In this document: positions 50,651 through 59,048 of the stretch, piece by piece
Numbering within the stretch: position 1 is the first letter of the stretch
Layout: every line of letters starts with the position of its first letter
DNA from: Nocardia asteroides
Lineage (GTDB): Bacteria > Actinomycetota > Actinomycetes > Mycobacteriales > Mycobacteriaceae
DNA length: 64,000 nucleotides
Direction of reading: 5' to 3'
Assembly (NCBI RefSeq): GCF_021183625.1
Contig: NZ_CP089214.1
Span: 2,232,001 to 2,296,000 of the forward strand
Made by a program: the position numbers and the translations under genes
The notes under the pieces: generated by a model
The model's database searches: none
Told to the model about the DNA's origin: nothing
What the model saw: the letters and a program-made list of their open reading frames with translations, nothing else

Positions 50651-53509
50651 TCAGTACACGTAGACCACGGCGTTGTCGCCGCCGGTGCAGGTGACCACCT
50701 TGCCATCCGGGGTGCAGGTCATCGTGTAGCGGCGGCCGGTGACCGGGCTGATCGCCTCCACCGACTGCGGGGTGCCGCCCGCCGCGCTGTACGCCTCCTG
50801 CACCGCCTCGGCGAAGCCGCAGCTGGTGGCGCCGCTCCCGGTCGCGGTCCGGGAGTACGGCGTGCTCGCCGAGCCCTGCTCGCACGGCGAGGCGCCCGCG
50901 GGCAGGCTGACCGCGCCCGCGCTGGTGGTCGCGGAGGTGGTCGAGGTGCGCGAGGCCGAGGTGGTGCTGCTCCCGGTCGTCGTGCTGCTCGTCGGTGCGG
51001 TGGTGGTGGTCGGGTCCGGCCTGGTGGTGGTGGCCGGGCCGGTGGGGGCGGCGGCGCCGGTGAGCCCGGCGGTCGGGGCGACGGCGGTGGCGTTCGGGCC
51101 CGCCGCCGACGGAACCGCGCTGTCGCCGCCGGCGAAGCGCTGCCAGCCGATGGTGCCGACGACCGCGATCGCGAGCAGCACGACGACGGTGGCGAGCACC
51201 GGCCCGAGCGCCGCGCGGGCGCGCGACCTCGGCTTCGGCTCCTCCTCGTAGTACCCGTCGTCGGCGTAGCCGTCGGGGTCCTGCGGGCCGTACGGGTCGT
51301 AGGAGCCGTAGCGGTCGTCGTCGTAGTTCGGGTCGCCGTAGTTCGGGTCGCCGTACCCCTGCTCGGGGTAGCCCTGCTCGCCGTAGCCCTGCTCGGGGTA
51401 GCCGTCGCGGTCGGCGTAGCCGTCGTCGTAGCCGGGCTCGGGGTACCCGGCGGGGCCGAGGTACTCGGTCCGCGGGTTGTCGCGGTCGTAGCCGGCCGGG
51501 TCGACGGCCGGCTCCACCGCGGAGTACGCCTGCTCCGGGATGTAGCGGGTGGTCTCGGCCGCCGGTTGGGGCGGCTCAGCGGCGTAGCGCGTCGTCTCTG
51601 CGGCCAGCGGTCCGGGCTGCCCGAGCGGCGGCTCAGCGGCGTAGCGGCTCGTCTCTGCGGCCTGCCGTGGCGACTCGGCGGCGTAGCGGCTCGTCTCGGC
51701 GGCCTGCCGTGGCGGCTCGGCGGGGTAGCGGCGGGTCTCCGGGGCGGCGCCGGTGACCGGCGGGATGTACTGGGTGGTCTCGTTCGCCGTCGCGTCCGGG
51801 GGCTGGTAGCTCTCCGGCGGCAGGTACTGCTGGCCGCCCGCGTACAGGTGCGCGTCCGGGAAGGCGCGCATCTGGCCGCTGCCCGGCGGGGGCTCCGGCG
51901 CGGGCTCCGGCTCCGGCGGGAGCGAGAACTGCACCTCGCCGAGGCGCACCTCGGTGGCGCCGCTCGGCCGCACCACCTTGTGCTCGCCGGTGGCGTCGGC
52001 CTTGCGCTCGGATTCCGGGAGCAGGTGGTCGGGCACCCGGACCACGAGCGTGGCGCCGGTGGCCGGGTTCGGCACGGGGGTGCCCGCCGGAACGGGCCTG
52101 GGCGCGGCCGGGTCCGCGGCGGCGTCCGGTGGGGTCGGCTGCGGCTGGATGGGGTGGCCGCCGGTCGGCGGGCGGCCGGGGCCACCGGGGTAGGGGCGTG
52201 GGCCGGGCGGGGTGATCGGATGTCCTCCGGTACTCGAAAGGTGCGGCTGAGCCGGCGCGGGGCCGGTGCCGGGGCCGCGGAGCGCGGCGGGGGTCGGTGC
52301 GGCGTCGTCCGGGGCGCCGGCGCCGCCGAAGGGGGTGCCGGGAGACTGCGCGGAGACCGCGGCGGAGCCGAAGCCGGGTGCTCCGGCAGCGGCGGGCCCG
52401 CCGGCGCCGAGGCCGGCGGCGGGCGTGGCGAACGGGTTCACGGTGCCGTTGCCACGGAGCGCGGTTGGCTCGGGCTCCGGCTCGCCGAAGGCGGCGAACT
52501 CCGGTGCGGCGGCGTGCTGCGGTGCAGCGGCGGGCTGCGGTGCGGCGGAGAACTCCGGTGCGGCGGCGAACCCCGGTGCGGCGGCGGGCTCGGGCGGCGC
52601 TTCGGCGGCGCCGGTCTCGAACCAGGACTGCGGGGCCGCGGCGGCCGGGCGCACCGATCCGGCGGCGCCGCCGACGGCGGCGCGTGCGGCGCGGGCCAGG
52701 TCGAGCGCGCCCGCGTACCGCTCCCCCGGCCGCTTGGCCAGCCCGCGCGCGATGACCTCGTCCAGCCCGGCGGGCACACCGGCGCGCCGCAGGCTCGGCC
52801 GCGGCGGGGGCTCGGTGAGGTGCGCGCGGATGAGCACGTTCAGTGAGCTCGCCGGGTACGGCGGCACCCCGGTCAGGCACTCGTACAGCACGCAGGTCAG
52901 CGCGTAGGTGTCGACGGCGGCGGTGACCGGCCCGGAGTCGAAGCGCTCCGGCGCGGTGTAGGCGTAGGAATCCAGCCCGACCCCGACCATGGTGACGGCG
53001 GCGTCGCCCTCGGTGTCGGCGATGCCGAAGTCGGTGAGGTAGGCGAAGTCGGTGGCGGTGAGCAGGATGTCGGAGGGCTTGACGTCCCGGTGCACCAGCC
53101 CCGCGGTGTGCGCGGCGTCCAGCGCGGCGGCGATCTGCTCGACGACGCCGACCGCGCGCTCCGGCGCCAGCACGCCGTCGCGGGCCAGCACGGCGCGCAG
53201 GTCGACCCCGGCGATCAGCCGCATGTCGAGGAAGAGCGTCCCGTCGATGACGCCCCAGTCGTGGATCGGGACGACGTGCGGGTCGGCGAGCCGCGCCGCC
53301 GCCTGCGACTCCCGGCGGAAGCGGACCTGGTAGACCGGGTCGCGCGCGAGCTCCTCGGTGAGCAGCTTGACCGCGACCGTGCGGTTCTTGACGGTGTCGA
53401 AGGCCTCGTACACCTCGCCCATACCGCCGCGGCCGAGCACCGACCGCAGTTCGTACGGCCCGAAGCGGGTGCCCGTCCGTGTTCCGTGTGCCACGCCGTC
53501 GGTCTCCAC
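50651..53509 (-). CDS. transmembrane serine/threonine protein kinase
   Basis: A 952-residue PknE/F-like kinase. Kinase domain 18-280: G-loop GRGGMG (26-31), K48 in VAVK, HRDVKPSD (140-147), DFG (160-162). The catalytic loop has Asp147 where almost all kinases have Asn. A ~470-residue Pro/Ala/Gly-rich linker follows, with tandem units of the form AETSRYAAEPPRQ and GYPEQGYGE. Then come an RSRARAALGPV helix (LATVVVLLAIAVVGTIGW), a Thr/Ser stalk and a C-terminal outer domain of ~80 residues with four cysteines. Ligand and targets are unknown. ATG 53509. Confidence 0.9.
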   Translation of the reverse strand: METDGVAHGTRTGTRFGPYELRSVLGRGGMGEVYEAFDTVKNRTVAVKLLTEELARDPVYQVRFRRESQAAARLADPHVVPIHDWGVIDGTLFLDMRLIAGVDLRAVLARDGVLAPERAVGVVEQIAAALDAAHTAGLVHRDVKPSDILLTATDFAYLTDFGIADTEGDAAVTMVGVGLDSYAYTAPERFDSGPVTAAVDTYALTCVLYECLTGVPPYPASSLNVLIRAHLTEPPPRPSLRRAGVPAGLDEVIARGLAKRPGERYAGALDLARAARAAVGGAAGSVRPAAAAPQSWFETGAAEAPPEPAAAPGFAAAPEFSAAPQPAAAPQHAAAPEFAAFGEPEPEPTALRGNGTVNPFATPAAGLGAGGPAAAGAPGFGSAAVSAQSPGTPFGGAGAPDDAAPTPAALRGPGTGPAPAQPHLSSTGGHPITPPGPRPYPGGPGRPPTGGHPIQPQPTPPDAAADPAAPRPVPAGTPVPNPATGATLVVRVPDHLLPESERKADATGEHKVVRPSGATEVRLGEVQFSLPPEPEPAPEPPPGSGQMRAFPDAHLYAGGQQYLPPESYQPPDATANETTQYIPPVTGAAPETRRYPAEPPRQAAETSRYAAESPRQAAETSRYAAEPPLGQPGPLAAETTRYAAEPPQPAAETTRYIPEQAYSAVEPAVDPAGYDRDNPRTEYLGPAGYPEPGYDDGYADRDGYPEQGYGEQGYPEQGYGDPNYGDPNYDDDRYGSYDPYGPQDPDGYADDGYYEEEPKPRSRARAALGPVLATVVVLLAIAVVGTIGWQRFAGGDSAVPSAAGPNATAVAPTAGLTGAAAPTGPATTTRPDPTTTTAPTSSTTTGSSTTSASRTSTTSATTSAGAVSLPAGASPCEQGSASTPYSRTATGSGATSCGFAEAVQEAYSAAGGTPQSVEAISPVTGRRYTMTCTPDGKVVTCTGGDNAVVYVY

Positions 53510-53550
53510 CCCGTCCTTCCCTCACCGTCCGGTTCCAGACGCGCCGCGCG

Positions 53551-54237
53551 TCAACCTGTGGATTCTCCTGGGGAAACCACCCCGTGGTCAAACGCGAAGA
53601 CGATAGCGGCCGCGCGGTCGCGCAGGGCGAGCTTGCCGAAGATGTGTCCCACATGACTTTTCACCGTGACCTGGCCGATCCCGAGCGCCCGCGCGATCTC
53701 GCCGTTGGCCAGGCCGCGGCCGATCAGCTGGAGCACCTCGTACTCGCGGGCGGTGAGCTCGGCCAGCCGCCCGGCGTCGCGGTCCACCGCGGGCCGGACC
53801 CGCCGGTACCCGGCGAGCACCCGGTCGGTGACCGACGGATCCAGCCAGGAGCCGCCGGCGGCGACCGTGCGCACCGCCCGGATCAGGTCCTCGGCGGGCG
53901 AGTCCTTGAGCAGGAACCCGGCCGCGCCCGCGCGCAGCGCGCCGGAGAGCAGCTCGTCGTCATCGAAGGTGGTGAGCACGAGCACCGGCGGCGCGGCGGG
54001 GTCGTGCCGCAGCGCGCGGGTGGCGTCGATGCCGCCGACCCGCTTCATCCGCAGGTCCATGAGCACCACGTCCGGGCGGGCGGCGGCGATCGCGGCGGGC
54101 ACCTCGTCGCCGTCGGCGCACTCGGCGATCGCGAAGCCGTCCCTGCGGCGCAGGATGCGGCGCAGCCCGCCGCGGACCAGCTCCTGGTCGTCGACGACGA
54201 GCACGGTGACCGGATCGTCCGGCCCGGCCGCCGTCAT
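53551..54237 (-). CDS. NarL/LuxR-family response regulator
   Basis: A 228-residue regulator. The receiver domain has D16/D17 and phosphorylated D61 (VVLMDLRM), a Thr in VLTTFDDDE and Lys in FLLKDSP. The LuxR-type helix-turn-helix follows (LTAREYEVLQLIGRGLANGEIARALGIGQVTVKSHVGHIFGKL). The ATG overlaps the stop of its kinase gene by 4 bases (ATGA), so it is coupled. A likely target is the ABC transporter operon that diverges from the pair. Confidence 0.92.
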   Translation of the reverse strand: MTAAGPDDPVTVLVVDDQELVRGGLRRILRRRDGFAIAECADGDEVPAAIAAARPDVVLMDLRMKRVGGIDATRALRHDPAAPPVLVLTTFDDDELLSGALRAGAAGFLLKDSPAEDLIRAVRTVAAGGSWLDPSVTDRVLAGYRRVRPAVDRDAGRLAELTAREYEVLQLIGRGLANGEIARALGIGQVTVKSHVGHIFGKLALRDRAAAIVFAFDHGVVSPGESTG

Positions 54238-55535
54238 CGCCGCTCCCGGTCGGCGATACCGCTGTCCAGGGCGCCGCGCACCGGGCAGCAGCCGCCGGAG
54301 CGCGCCTCGGCCAGCGGCACCCTGGCCCTGACCGTCCAGTACCCGTCCCGCGCGCCCGCGCTGAGCTCGCCGCCGAGCAGCTCCGCGCGCCTGCGCATGC
54401 CGGTGACGCCCATGCCCGCGGGGTCGCCCGCCCGGCCGGACGGCAGCGAGTTGCGCACGGTGAGCGTGACGTGCCCGGCGCCGACCGCGAGCCGCACCGC
54501 GCCGCTGGCGCCGGGCGCGTGCTTGGCGACGTTGGCGAGCGATTCCTGCCCGATCCGGTAGAGCCCGAGCCCGGCCGCCGCGGAGACGGCGTCCGGGTCG
54601 CCCTCGGTGCGGAAGCTCAGGTCGAGCCCGGCCCGGACGAAATCGCCGACCAGGTCCGCGATCTCCCCGACGCCGGGCTCCGGCGCCGGGGAGGCGGGGC
54701 GGGTGTCGAGCAGCCCGACGGTGCGCCGGATGTCGGCCATCGCCTGTCTGCCGAGGCGCTCGGCGTCGACCAGCGCCTCGGTCGCCTCGGTGACGTCCTC
54801 GTCGGTCTGCAGCGCGCGGCGGGCGGCGGTCAGATGCAGCAGGGTGATGCTCAGCGAGTGCGCGATCACGTCGTGCACCTCGCGGGCGATCCGGCGGCGC
54901 TCCTCATCCGCCGCCTGCGCACTGCGAATGGCCTGGTAGGCCCGCTCCTGGTAGAGGAAGCGGCGCTGGTTGCGCAGCATCTCGCCGCACATCCAGCCGA
55001 GCAGGACGCCGACGCAGTACATCGGCAGCCCGGCCAGCCCGGTGCCGATCCCGGCCCAGCCCAGGTGCCCGGCCAGGTCGAAGCCGATCAGCAGCGCCAG
55101 CGCCACCAGCGCGCTCGGCACGCTCACCCGCTTCGGGGTGACGGCGGCGATCTCGCCCACCGCGACCACCAGGATGAACGGCGCGAAATCGCCGTCGACC
55201 GGCTGCACGAGCAGCGCCGCGGTGGCGGCCAGCGCGGGCAGCCCGAGCGTGGCCGGGTTCGGCTCGACGGCGGTGAAGGTGAACAGCGCGAGCGCGCCGA
55301 GCAGCAACCCGACGGCGATCACCGGGAGCATCGTCGGCAGGTAGGCGTGCCGCTGGAATCCGGCGGCGATCGCGATGGAGAGCATGGCCGCGTCGGCGAG
55401 CAGGATCACCGAGGGCGGGTAGTCGACCGGCGGGTTGTCCAGCCTGGCCCGGATCGCGGCGACCGTGCGGTCGCGCAGCGCGGGCAGCCGGTCGCGCACC
55501 GCGGCACTCCGCCGCACCGGCTCGGGCACTCCCAT
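54234..55535 (-). CDS. NarL-family sensor histidine kinase
   Basis: A 433-residue kinase. Five to six membrane helices (residues ~45-185) come first, with no large outer domain. Then follow the HisKA_3 dimerisation helix EERRRIAREVHDVIAHSLSITL with phosphorylated H221 and the ATPase domain (GLGLYRIGQESLANVAKHAPGA; GDPAGMGVTGMRRRAELLGG). Such intramembrane-sensing kinases often watch the membrane or a partner transporter. It is divergent from the ABC transporter genes across 254 bases. Confidence 0.9.
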   Translation of the reverse strand: MGVPEPVRRSAAVRDRLPALRDRTVAAIRARLDNPPVDYPPSVILLADAAMLSIAIAAGFQRHAYLPTMLPVIAVGLLLGALALFTFTAVEPNPATLGLPALAATAALLVQPVDGDFAPFILVVAVGEIAAVTPKRVSVPSALVALALLIGFDLAGHLGWAGIGTGLAGLPMYCVGVLLGWMCGEMLRNQRRFLYQERAYQAIRSAQAADEERRRIAREVHDVIAHSLSITLLHLTAARRALQTDEDVTEATEALVDAERLGRQAMADIRRTVGLLDTRPASPAPEPGVGEIADLVGDFVRAGLDLSFRTEGDPDAVSAAAGLGLYRIGQESLANVAKHAPGASGAVRLAVGAGHVTLTVRNSLPSGRAGDPAGMGVTGMRRRAELLGGELSAGARDGYWTVRARVPLAEARSGGCCPVRGALDSGIADRERR

Positions 55536-55789
55536 CCGCCCAGGTTACCGCCGGGGTGACGGCGCGCACATCGTGCCGGGGCCGGAGCCGCCTCCACCCG
55601 TGGGCGGAGCGGTGAAAACGTCCCTTGGCACGAGGACGGGCGGGCGCCGCGCGCCGTACCGTGGGAACGGCACCGCACCGATCAGGGGGACTCATCCGAC
55701 CGATCCGCCGCCCGCCCGGCGCCGGTGATGCTTCGATCGGAGGGGAGCGGGCAACACGCGGGGAATCGCCCCGAGCGAGGGAGTACGCG

Positions 55790-56494
55790 ATGACGCAACC
55801 GGCCATGCTGGAGTTGAGCGGAGTCGGCAGGCACTACCGGGTCGGTGATCAGGTGGTGCGTGCCCTGGACGGTATCGACCTACAGCTGCGGAGCGGTGAA
55901 TTCACCGCGATCGTCGGGCCGTCGGGTTCCGGCAAGAGCACGCTGCTGCACCTGCTCGGCGCGCTGGACCGCCCCGATACCGGATCGATCAGGTTCCGGG
56001 GCACCGAGATCGGCGCGCTGGACGAGGAGAAACAGGCCGAGTTCCGGCGCAGCCAGGTGGGTTTCGTCTTCCAGTTCTTCAACCTGCTGCCCACGCTGAC
56101 CGCCTGGGAGAACGTCGCCATCCCGAAGCTGCTGGACGGCACCGGGTTACGCCGGGCCAAGCCCCGCGCGCTGGAGCTGCTGGACCGGGTCGGGCTGGCG
56201 GACCGCGCCGAGCACCGGCCCGCCGAGCTCTCCGGCGGGCAGATGCAGCGGGTCGCGGTGGCGCGGGCGCTGGTCATGGAGCCGCCGCTGATCCTCGCCG
56301 ACGAGCCGACCGGCAACCTCGACTCCCGCACCGGTGCCGCCATCCTGGAGCTGCTCGGCGAGATCGCCGGGAACGGGAACGCCGTCGTCATGGTGACCCA
56401 CGACCGGAGCGCGGTGGCCGCGTGTGACCGCGCGATCACGTTGCGCGACGGGCGGATCGGGTCCGACGAGCGAGCCGGGGCGATCACGGCATGA
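55790..56494 (+). CDS. ABC transporter ATP-binding protein (MacB/LolD type)
   Basis: A 234-residue ATPase with Walker [11 protein letters not shown]-loop [18 protein letters not shown], signature [15 protein letters not shown] and Walker [16 protein letters not shown], followed by VMVTHD. The [12 protein letters not shown] segment is typical of the LolD/MacB/FtsE exporter group, which pairs with FtsX-like permeases such as the next gene. ATG 55790 has GAGGGAG upstream. The divergent two-component genes probably regulate it. Confidence 0.94.
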   Translation: MTQPAMLELSGVGRHYRVGDQVVRALDGIDLQLRSGEFTAIVGPSGSGKSTLLHLLGALDRPDTGSIRFRGTEIGALDEEKQAEFRRSQVGFVFQFFNLLPTLTAWENVAIPKLLDGTGLRRAKPRALELLDRVGLADRAEHRPAELSGGQMQRVAVARALVMEPPLILADEPTGNLDSRTGAAILELLGEIAGNGNAVVMVTHDRSAVAACDRAITLRDGRIGSDERAGAITA

Positions 56495-56534
56495 GCGCGT
56501 CAAGCTCTGAGCGTAGCCACGGAGGGCCGCGCGC

Positions 56535-59045
56535 ATGCCGGGACGGCGCAGCATGAGCGCCGGGTGGGATCGGCTGCGGTTGTTCAATCTGGGGGAGCTG
56601 CTCGCGCATCGCGGGCGGACCGCGCTCTCCCTGATCGTCATGGCGGTGTCGGCGGCGCTGCTGGTAGCGGTGCTGAGCATCTCCGGCTCGGTCACCGGAT
56701 CGGTCGACGCGCTCACCAGGAGCCTGGCCGGCGCCGCCGAACTGGAGGTCACCGGCGTGACCGACGCCGGTTTCGAGCAGTCGCTGCTGCCCGCCATCGC
56801 CGCGACGCCCGGGGTGGCGCACGCCGTCCCGATGCTGCGCACCCAGGTCGGCACCGGCGCGAACCGGCAGCTGCTGATCGGCGCGGACGCGAGCATCGGC
56901 GCGCTGGACAGCGCGCTCACCGCGCCGATGGCGGGCCAGGCGGGCAAACTGCTCACGGTGCCGCGCGGCGTCCTGGTCGGCGCCGCCACCGGGCACGCCG
57001 AGGGCGACACCTTCCCGCTCGGCCTCGGCGAGGTCACCGTCGCGGGCGTCCTCGACGACGACACCTCCGCCAAGCTCAACGGCGGCCACCTGGTCGTCGC
57101 CCCGCTCCCGCTGGCACAGCTGGTCACCGACCGGCCGGGCAGGCTCGACTCGATCCAGGTGGTGCTCGCCCCCGGCGCCGACCCGGCAGCGGTGCGCACG
57201 GCGCTCACCGCCGCGGTCGGCGGCCGCGCGGTGGTCGCCGATCCGGGGCTGCGCACCGTGCAGGCCAGCGGCGCCATCCAGATCGTGCGCTACTCCACGC
57301 TCATGTCATCGGCGGCGGCGCTCATCGTCTCCGCCTTCCTCATCTACAACGCCATGAGCATGGCGGTGGCGCAGCGCAGGCCCACGCTCTCGCTGCTGCG
57401 CGCCATGGGCGCGGCGCGCGGCCCGATGGTCCGCGACCTGCTCGCCGAGGCGGCGGTGATCGGCCTGATCGGCGGCGCGCTCGGTGCCGTGCTCGGAACC
57501 CTGATCGGGCGCGGCGCGATCGACGCGCTGCCCGCCGCCATCCTGGAGTCGGTCGAGGCGCGCACCGAGTACCTGGTGCCCTGGTACGCGATACCGCTCG
57601 CCGTCGCGGCCTGCGTCATCGCCGCGGTGGTCGCGGCGGCGGTGGCGGCGCGGCAGGTCTACCGGGTGGCCCCGGTGGAGGCGCTGGTGCCGCTCGACGC
57701 CGGGACCACCGAGGCGGATTCGCGGGGGCTGCGGATCGCGGCGGGGGCGCTCGGCGCCGCGCTGGTCGCGGTCGCGATCGTGGTCGCCACCACCGACCTC
57801 GGGCGGTACTCGCTGGCGGCGGTCTCGCTCTCGTTCACCGCCTCGGTGCTGCTCGCCTTCGCCGCGACCCGGCCGATCGTCCGGGCCACCGCGGCGGTCG
57901 CCGGGCTCTTCGGCGCGCCGGGCACGCTCGGCGCGACCACGCTGGAGCGGGCGCCGCGCCGGGTCTGGGCCACCGCCATGACGGTGCTGATCGGCGTCGC
58001 GGCCACGGTCGCGGTCGGCGGCGCGGGCACCAATATGGTCGACTCCGCGACGACGACCTTCGACCAGCTCGCGGAGAACGACTTCTACGTCAGTCCGGCC
58101 TCACTGGAGCAGTTCCCCACCGGCCCGCTGCTGCCGCCAACGGTGCGCGACGAGGTGGCACGGCTGCCCGGCGTGGCGGGCGTGCGCCCGGCGCAGATGG
58201 CCTTCGCCACGCTCGGCACCGGCCGGATCATGCTGCAGGGGTACGCGGCCACCGACCCCGGCTCGCCGAACTGGCGCGCGGTGCGCCCCGACGTGCTGCC
58301 CGGGCTCGCCACCGGCGACGGCGTGGTGATCTCGCGCGACATCGCCCGCACGCTCGGCGTCGGCGAGGGCGACCGGATCAGCCTGCCGACGCCGAGCGGC
58401 ACCCGCACCGTGACGGTGCTCGAGGTGATCCCGTACTTCTCCGCCATCTCCGGCGTGGTCATGCTCGACCTCGACCACATGCGCGACTGGTACCAGCGCC
58501 CCGGCGAGACCATCCTCGCCGTCGACCTCGCGCCCGGCGCCGACCCCGCCGCGGTGCGCGCCGAACTCCAACGCGCGATCCCGCCCGAGCTGTACGTGAC
58601 CTCGGGGGACGACTCGGTGGAGGCGATCTCGTCGAGCATGCGCCAGGGATCGGCGCTGAGCACCATGATCCTGTGGATCGTCGTGCTGGTCTCGACGGTG
58701 GCGCTGCTCAACACGCTCATGCTCTCGGTGCTGGAGCGGCGCAGGGAGCTGGGGGTGCTGCGGGCCATCGGCACCGGGCGCCGCTTCCTGCTGCGCTCGG
58801 TGCTGGCCGAGGCGGCCGGGATCGGGCTGGTCGGGGCCGTGCTCGGGCTCGCGGTCGGGGCGGCGGTGCAGTATCTGGCCACGCTGGCCATGGGGCACGC
58901 CATGACCATCGACATCGTCTACCGGCCCGGCGCGATCACGGTGCTGTACGGGGCCATCGCGCTCGGGCTGGCCATGCTCGGGGCGATTCCGCCCGCGCTG
59001 CGCGCGGCCCGGATGCCGGTGGTGGAGGCGCTGGCGGTCGACTGA
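56535..59045 (+). CDS. ABC transporter permease, FtsX-like
   Basis: An 836-residue permease with two FtsX-like blocks. An N-terminal helix (RGRTALSLIVMAVSAALLVAVL) and an outer domain come first, then three helices (SAAALIVSAFLIYNAMSMAVAQRRPTL...). A second similar set ends with STVALLNTLMLSVLERRRELGVLRAIGTGRRF. This is the ten-helix form seen in actinobacterial MacB-like exporters and antimicrobial-peptide-sensing transporters. ATG 56535 or 56553 may be the start. It lies 40 bases after the ATPase gene. Confidence 0.9.
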   Translation: MPGRRSMSAGWDRLRLFNLGELLAHRGRTALSLIVMAVSAALLVAVLSISGSVTGSVDALTRSLAGAAELEVTGVTDAGFEQSLLPAIAATPGVAHAVPMLRTQVGTGANRQLLIGADASIGALDSALTAPMAGQAGKLLTVPRGVLVGAATGHAEGDTFPLGLGEVTVAGVLDDDTSAKLNGGHLVVAPLPLAQLVTDRPGRLDSIQVVLAPGADPAAVRTALTAAVGGRAVVADPGLRTVQASGAIQIVRYSTLMSSAAALIVSAFLIYNAMSMAVAQRRPTLSLLRAMGAARGPMVRDLLAEAAVIGLIGGALGAVLGTLIGRGAIDALPAAILESVEARTEYLVPWYAIPLAVAACVIAAVVAAAVAARQVYRVAPVEALVPLDAGTTEADSRGLRIAAGALGAALVAVAIVVATTDLGRYSLAAVSLSFTASVLLAFAATRPIVRATAAVAGLFGAPGTLGATTLERAPRRVWATAMTVLIGVAATVAVGGAGTNMVDSATTTFDQLAENDFYVSPASLEQFPTGPLLPPTVRDEVARLPGVAGVRPAQMAFATLGTGRIMLQGYAATDPGSPNWRAVRPDVLPGLATGDGVVISRDIARTLGVGEGDRISLPTPSGTRTVTVLEVIPYFSAISGVVMLDLDHMRDWYQRPGETILAVDLAPGADPAAVRAELQRAIPPELYVTSGDDSVEAISSSMRQGSALSTMILWIVVLVSTVALLNTLMLSVLERRRELGVLRAIGTGRRFLLRSVLAEAAGIGLVGAVLGLAVGAAVQYLATLAMGHAMTIDIVYRPGAITVLYGAIALGLAMLGAIPPALRAARMPVVEALAVD

Positions 59046-59048
59046 CCG

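Noticed and set aside
51566..52846. plus-strand open frame opposite the kinase linker
   Set aside because: Mirror of the Pro/Ala-rich linker repeats of the kinase gene; no independent evidence.
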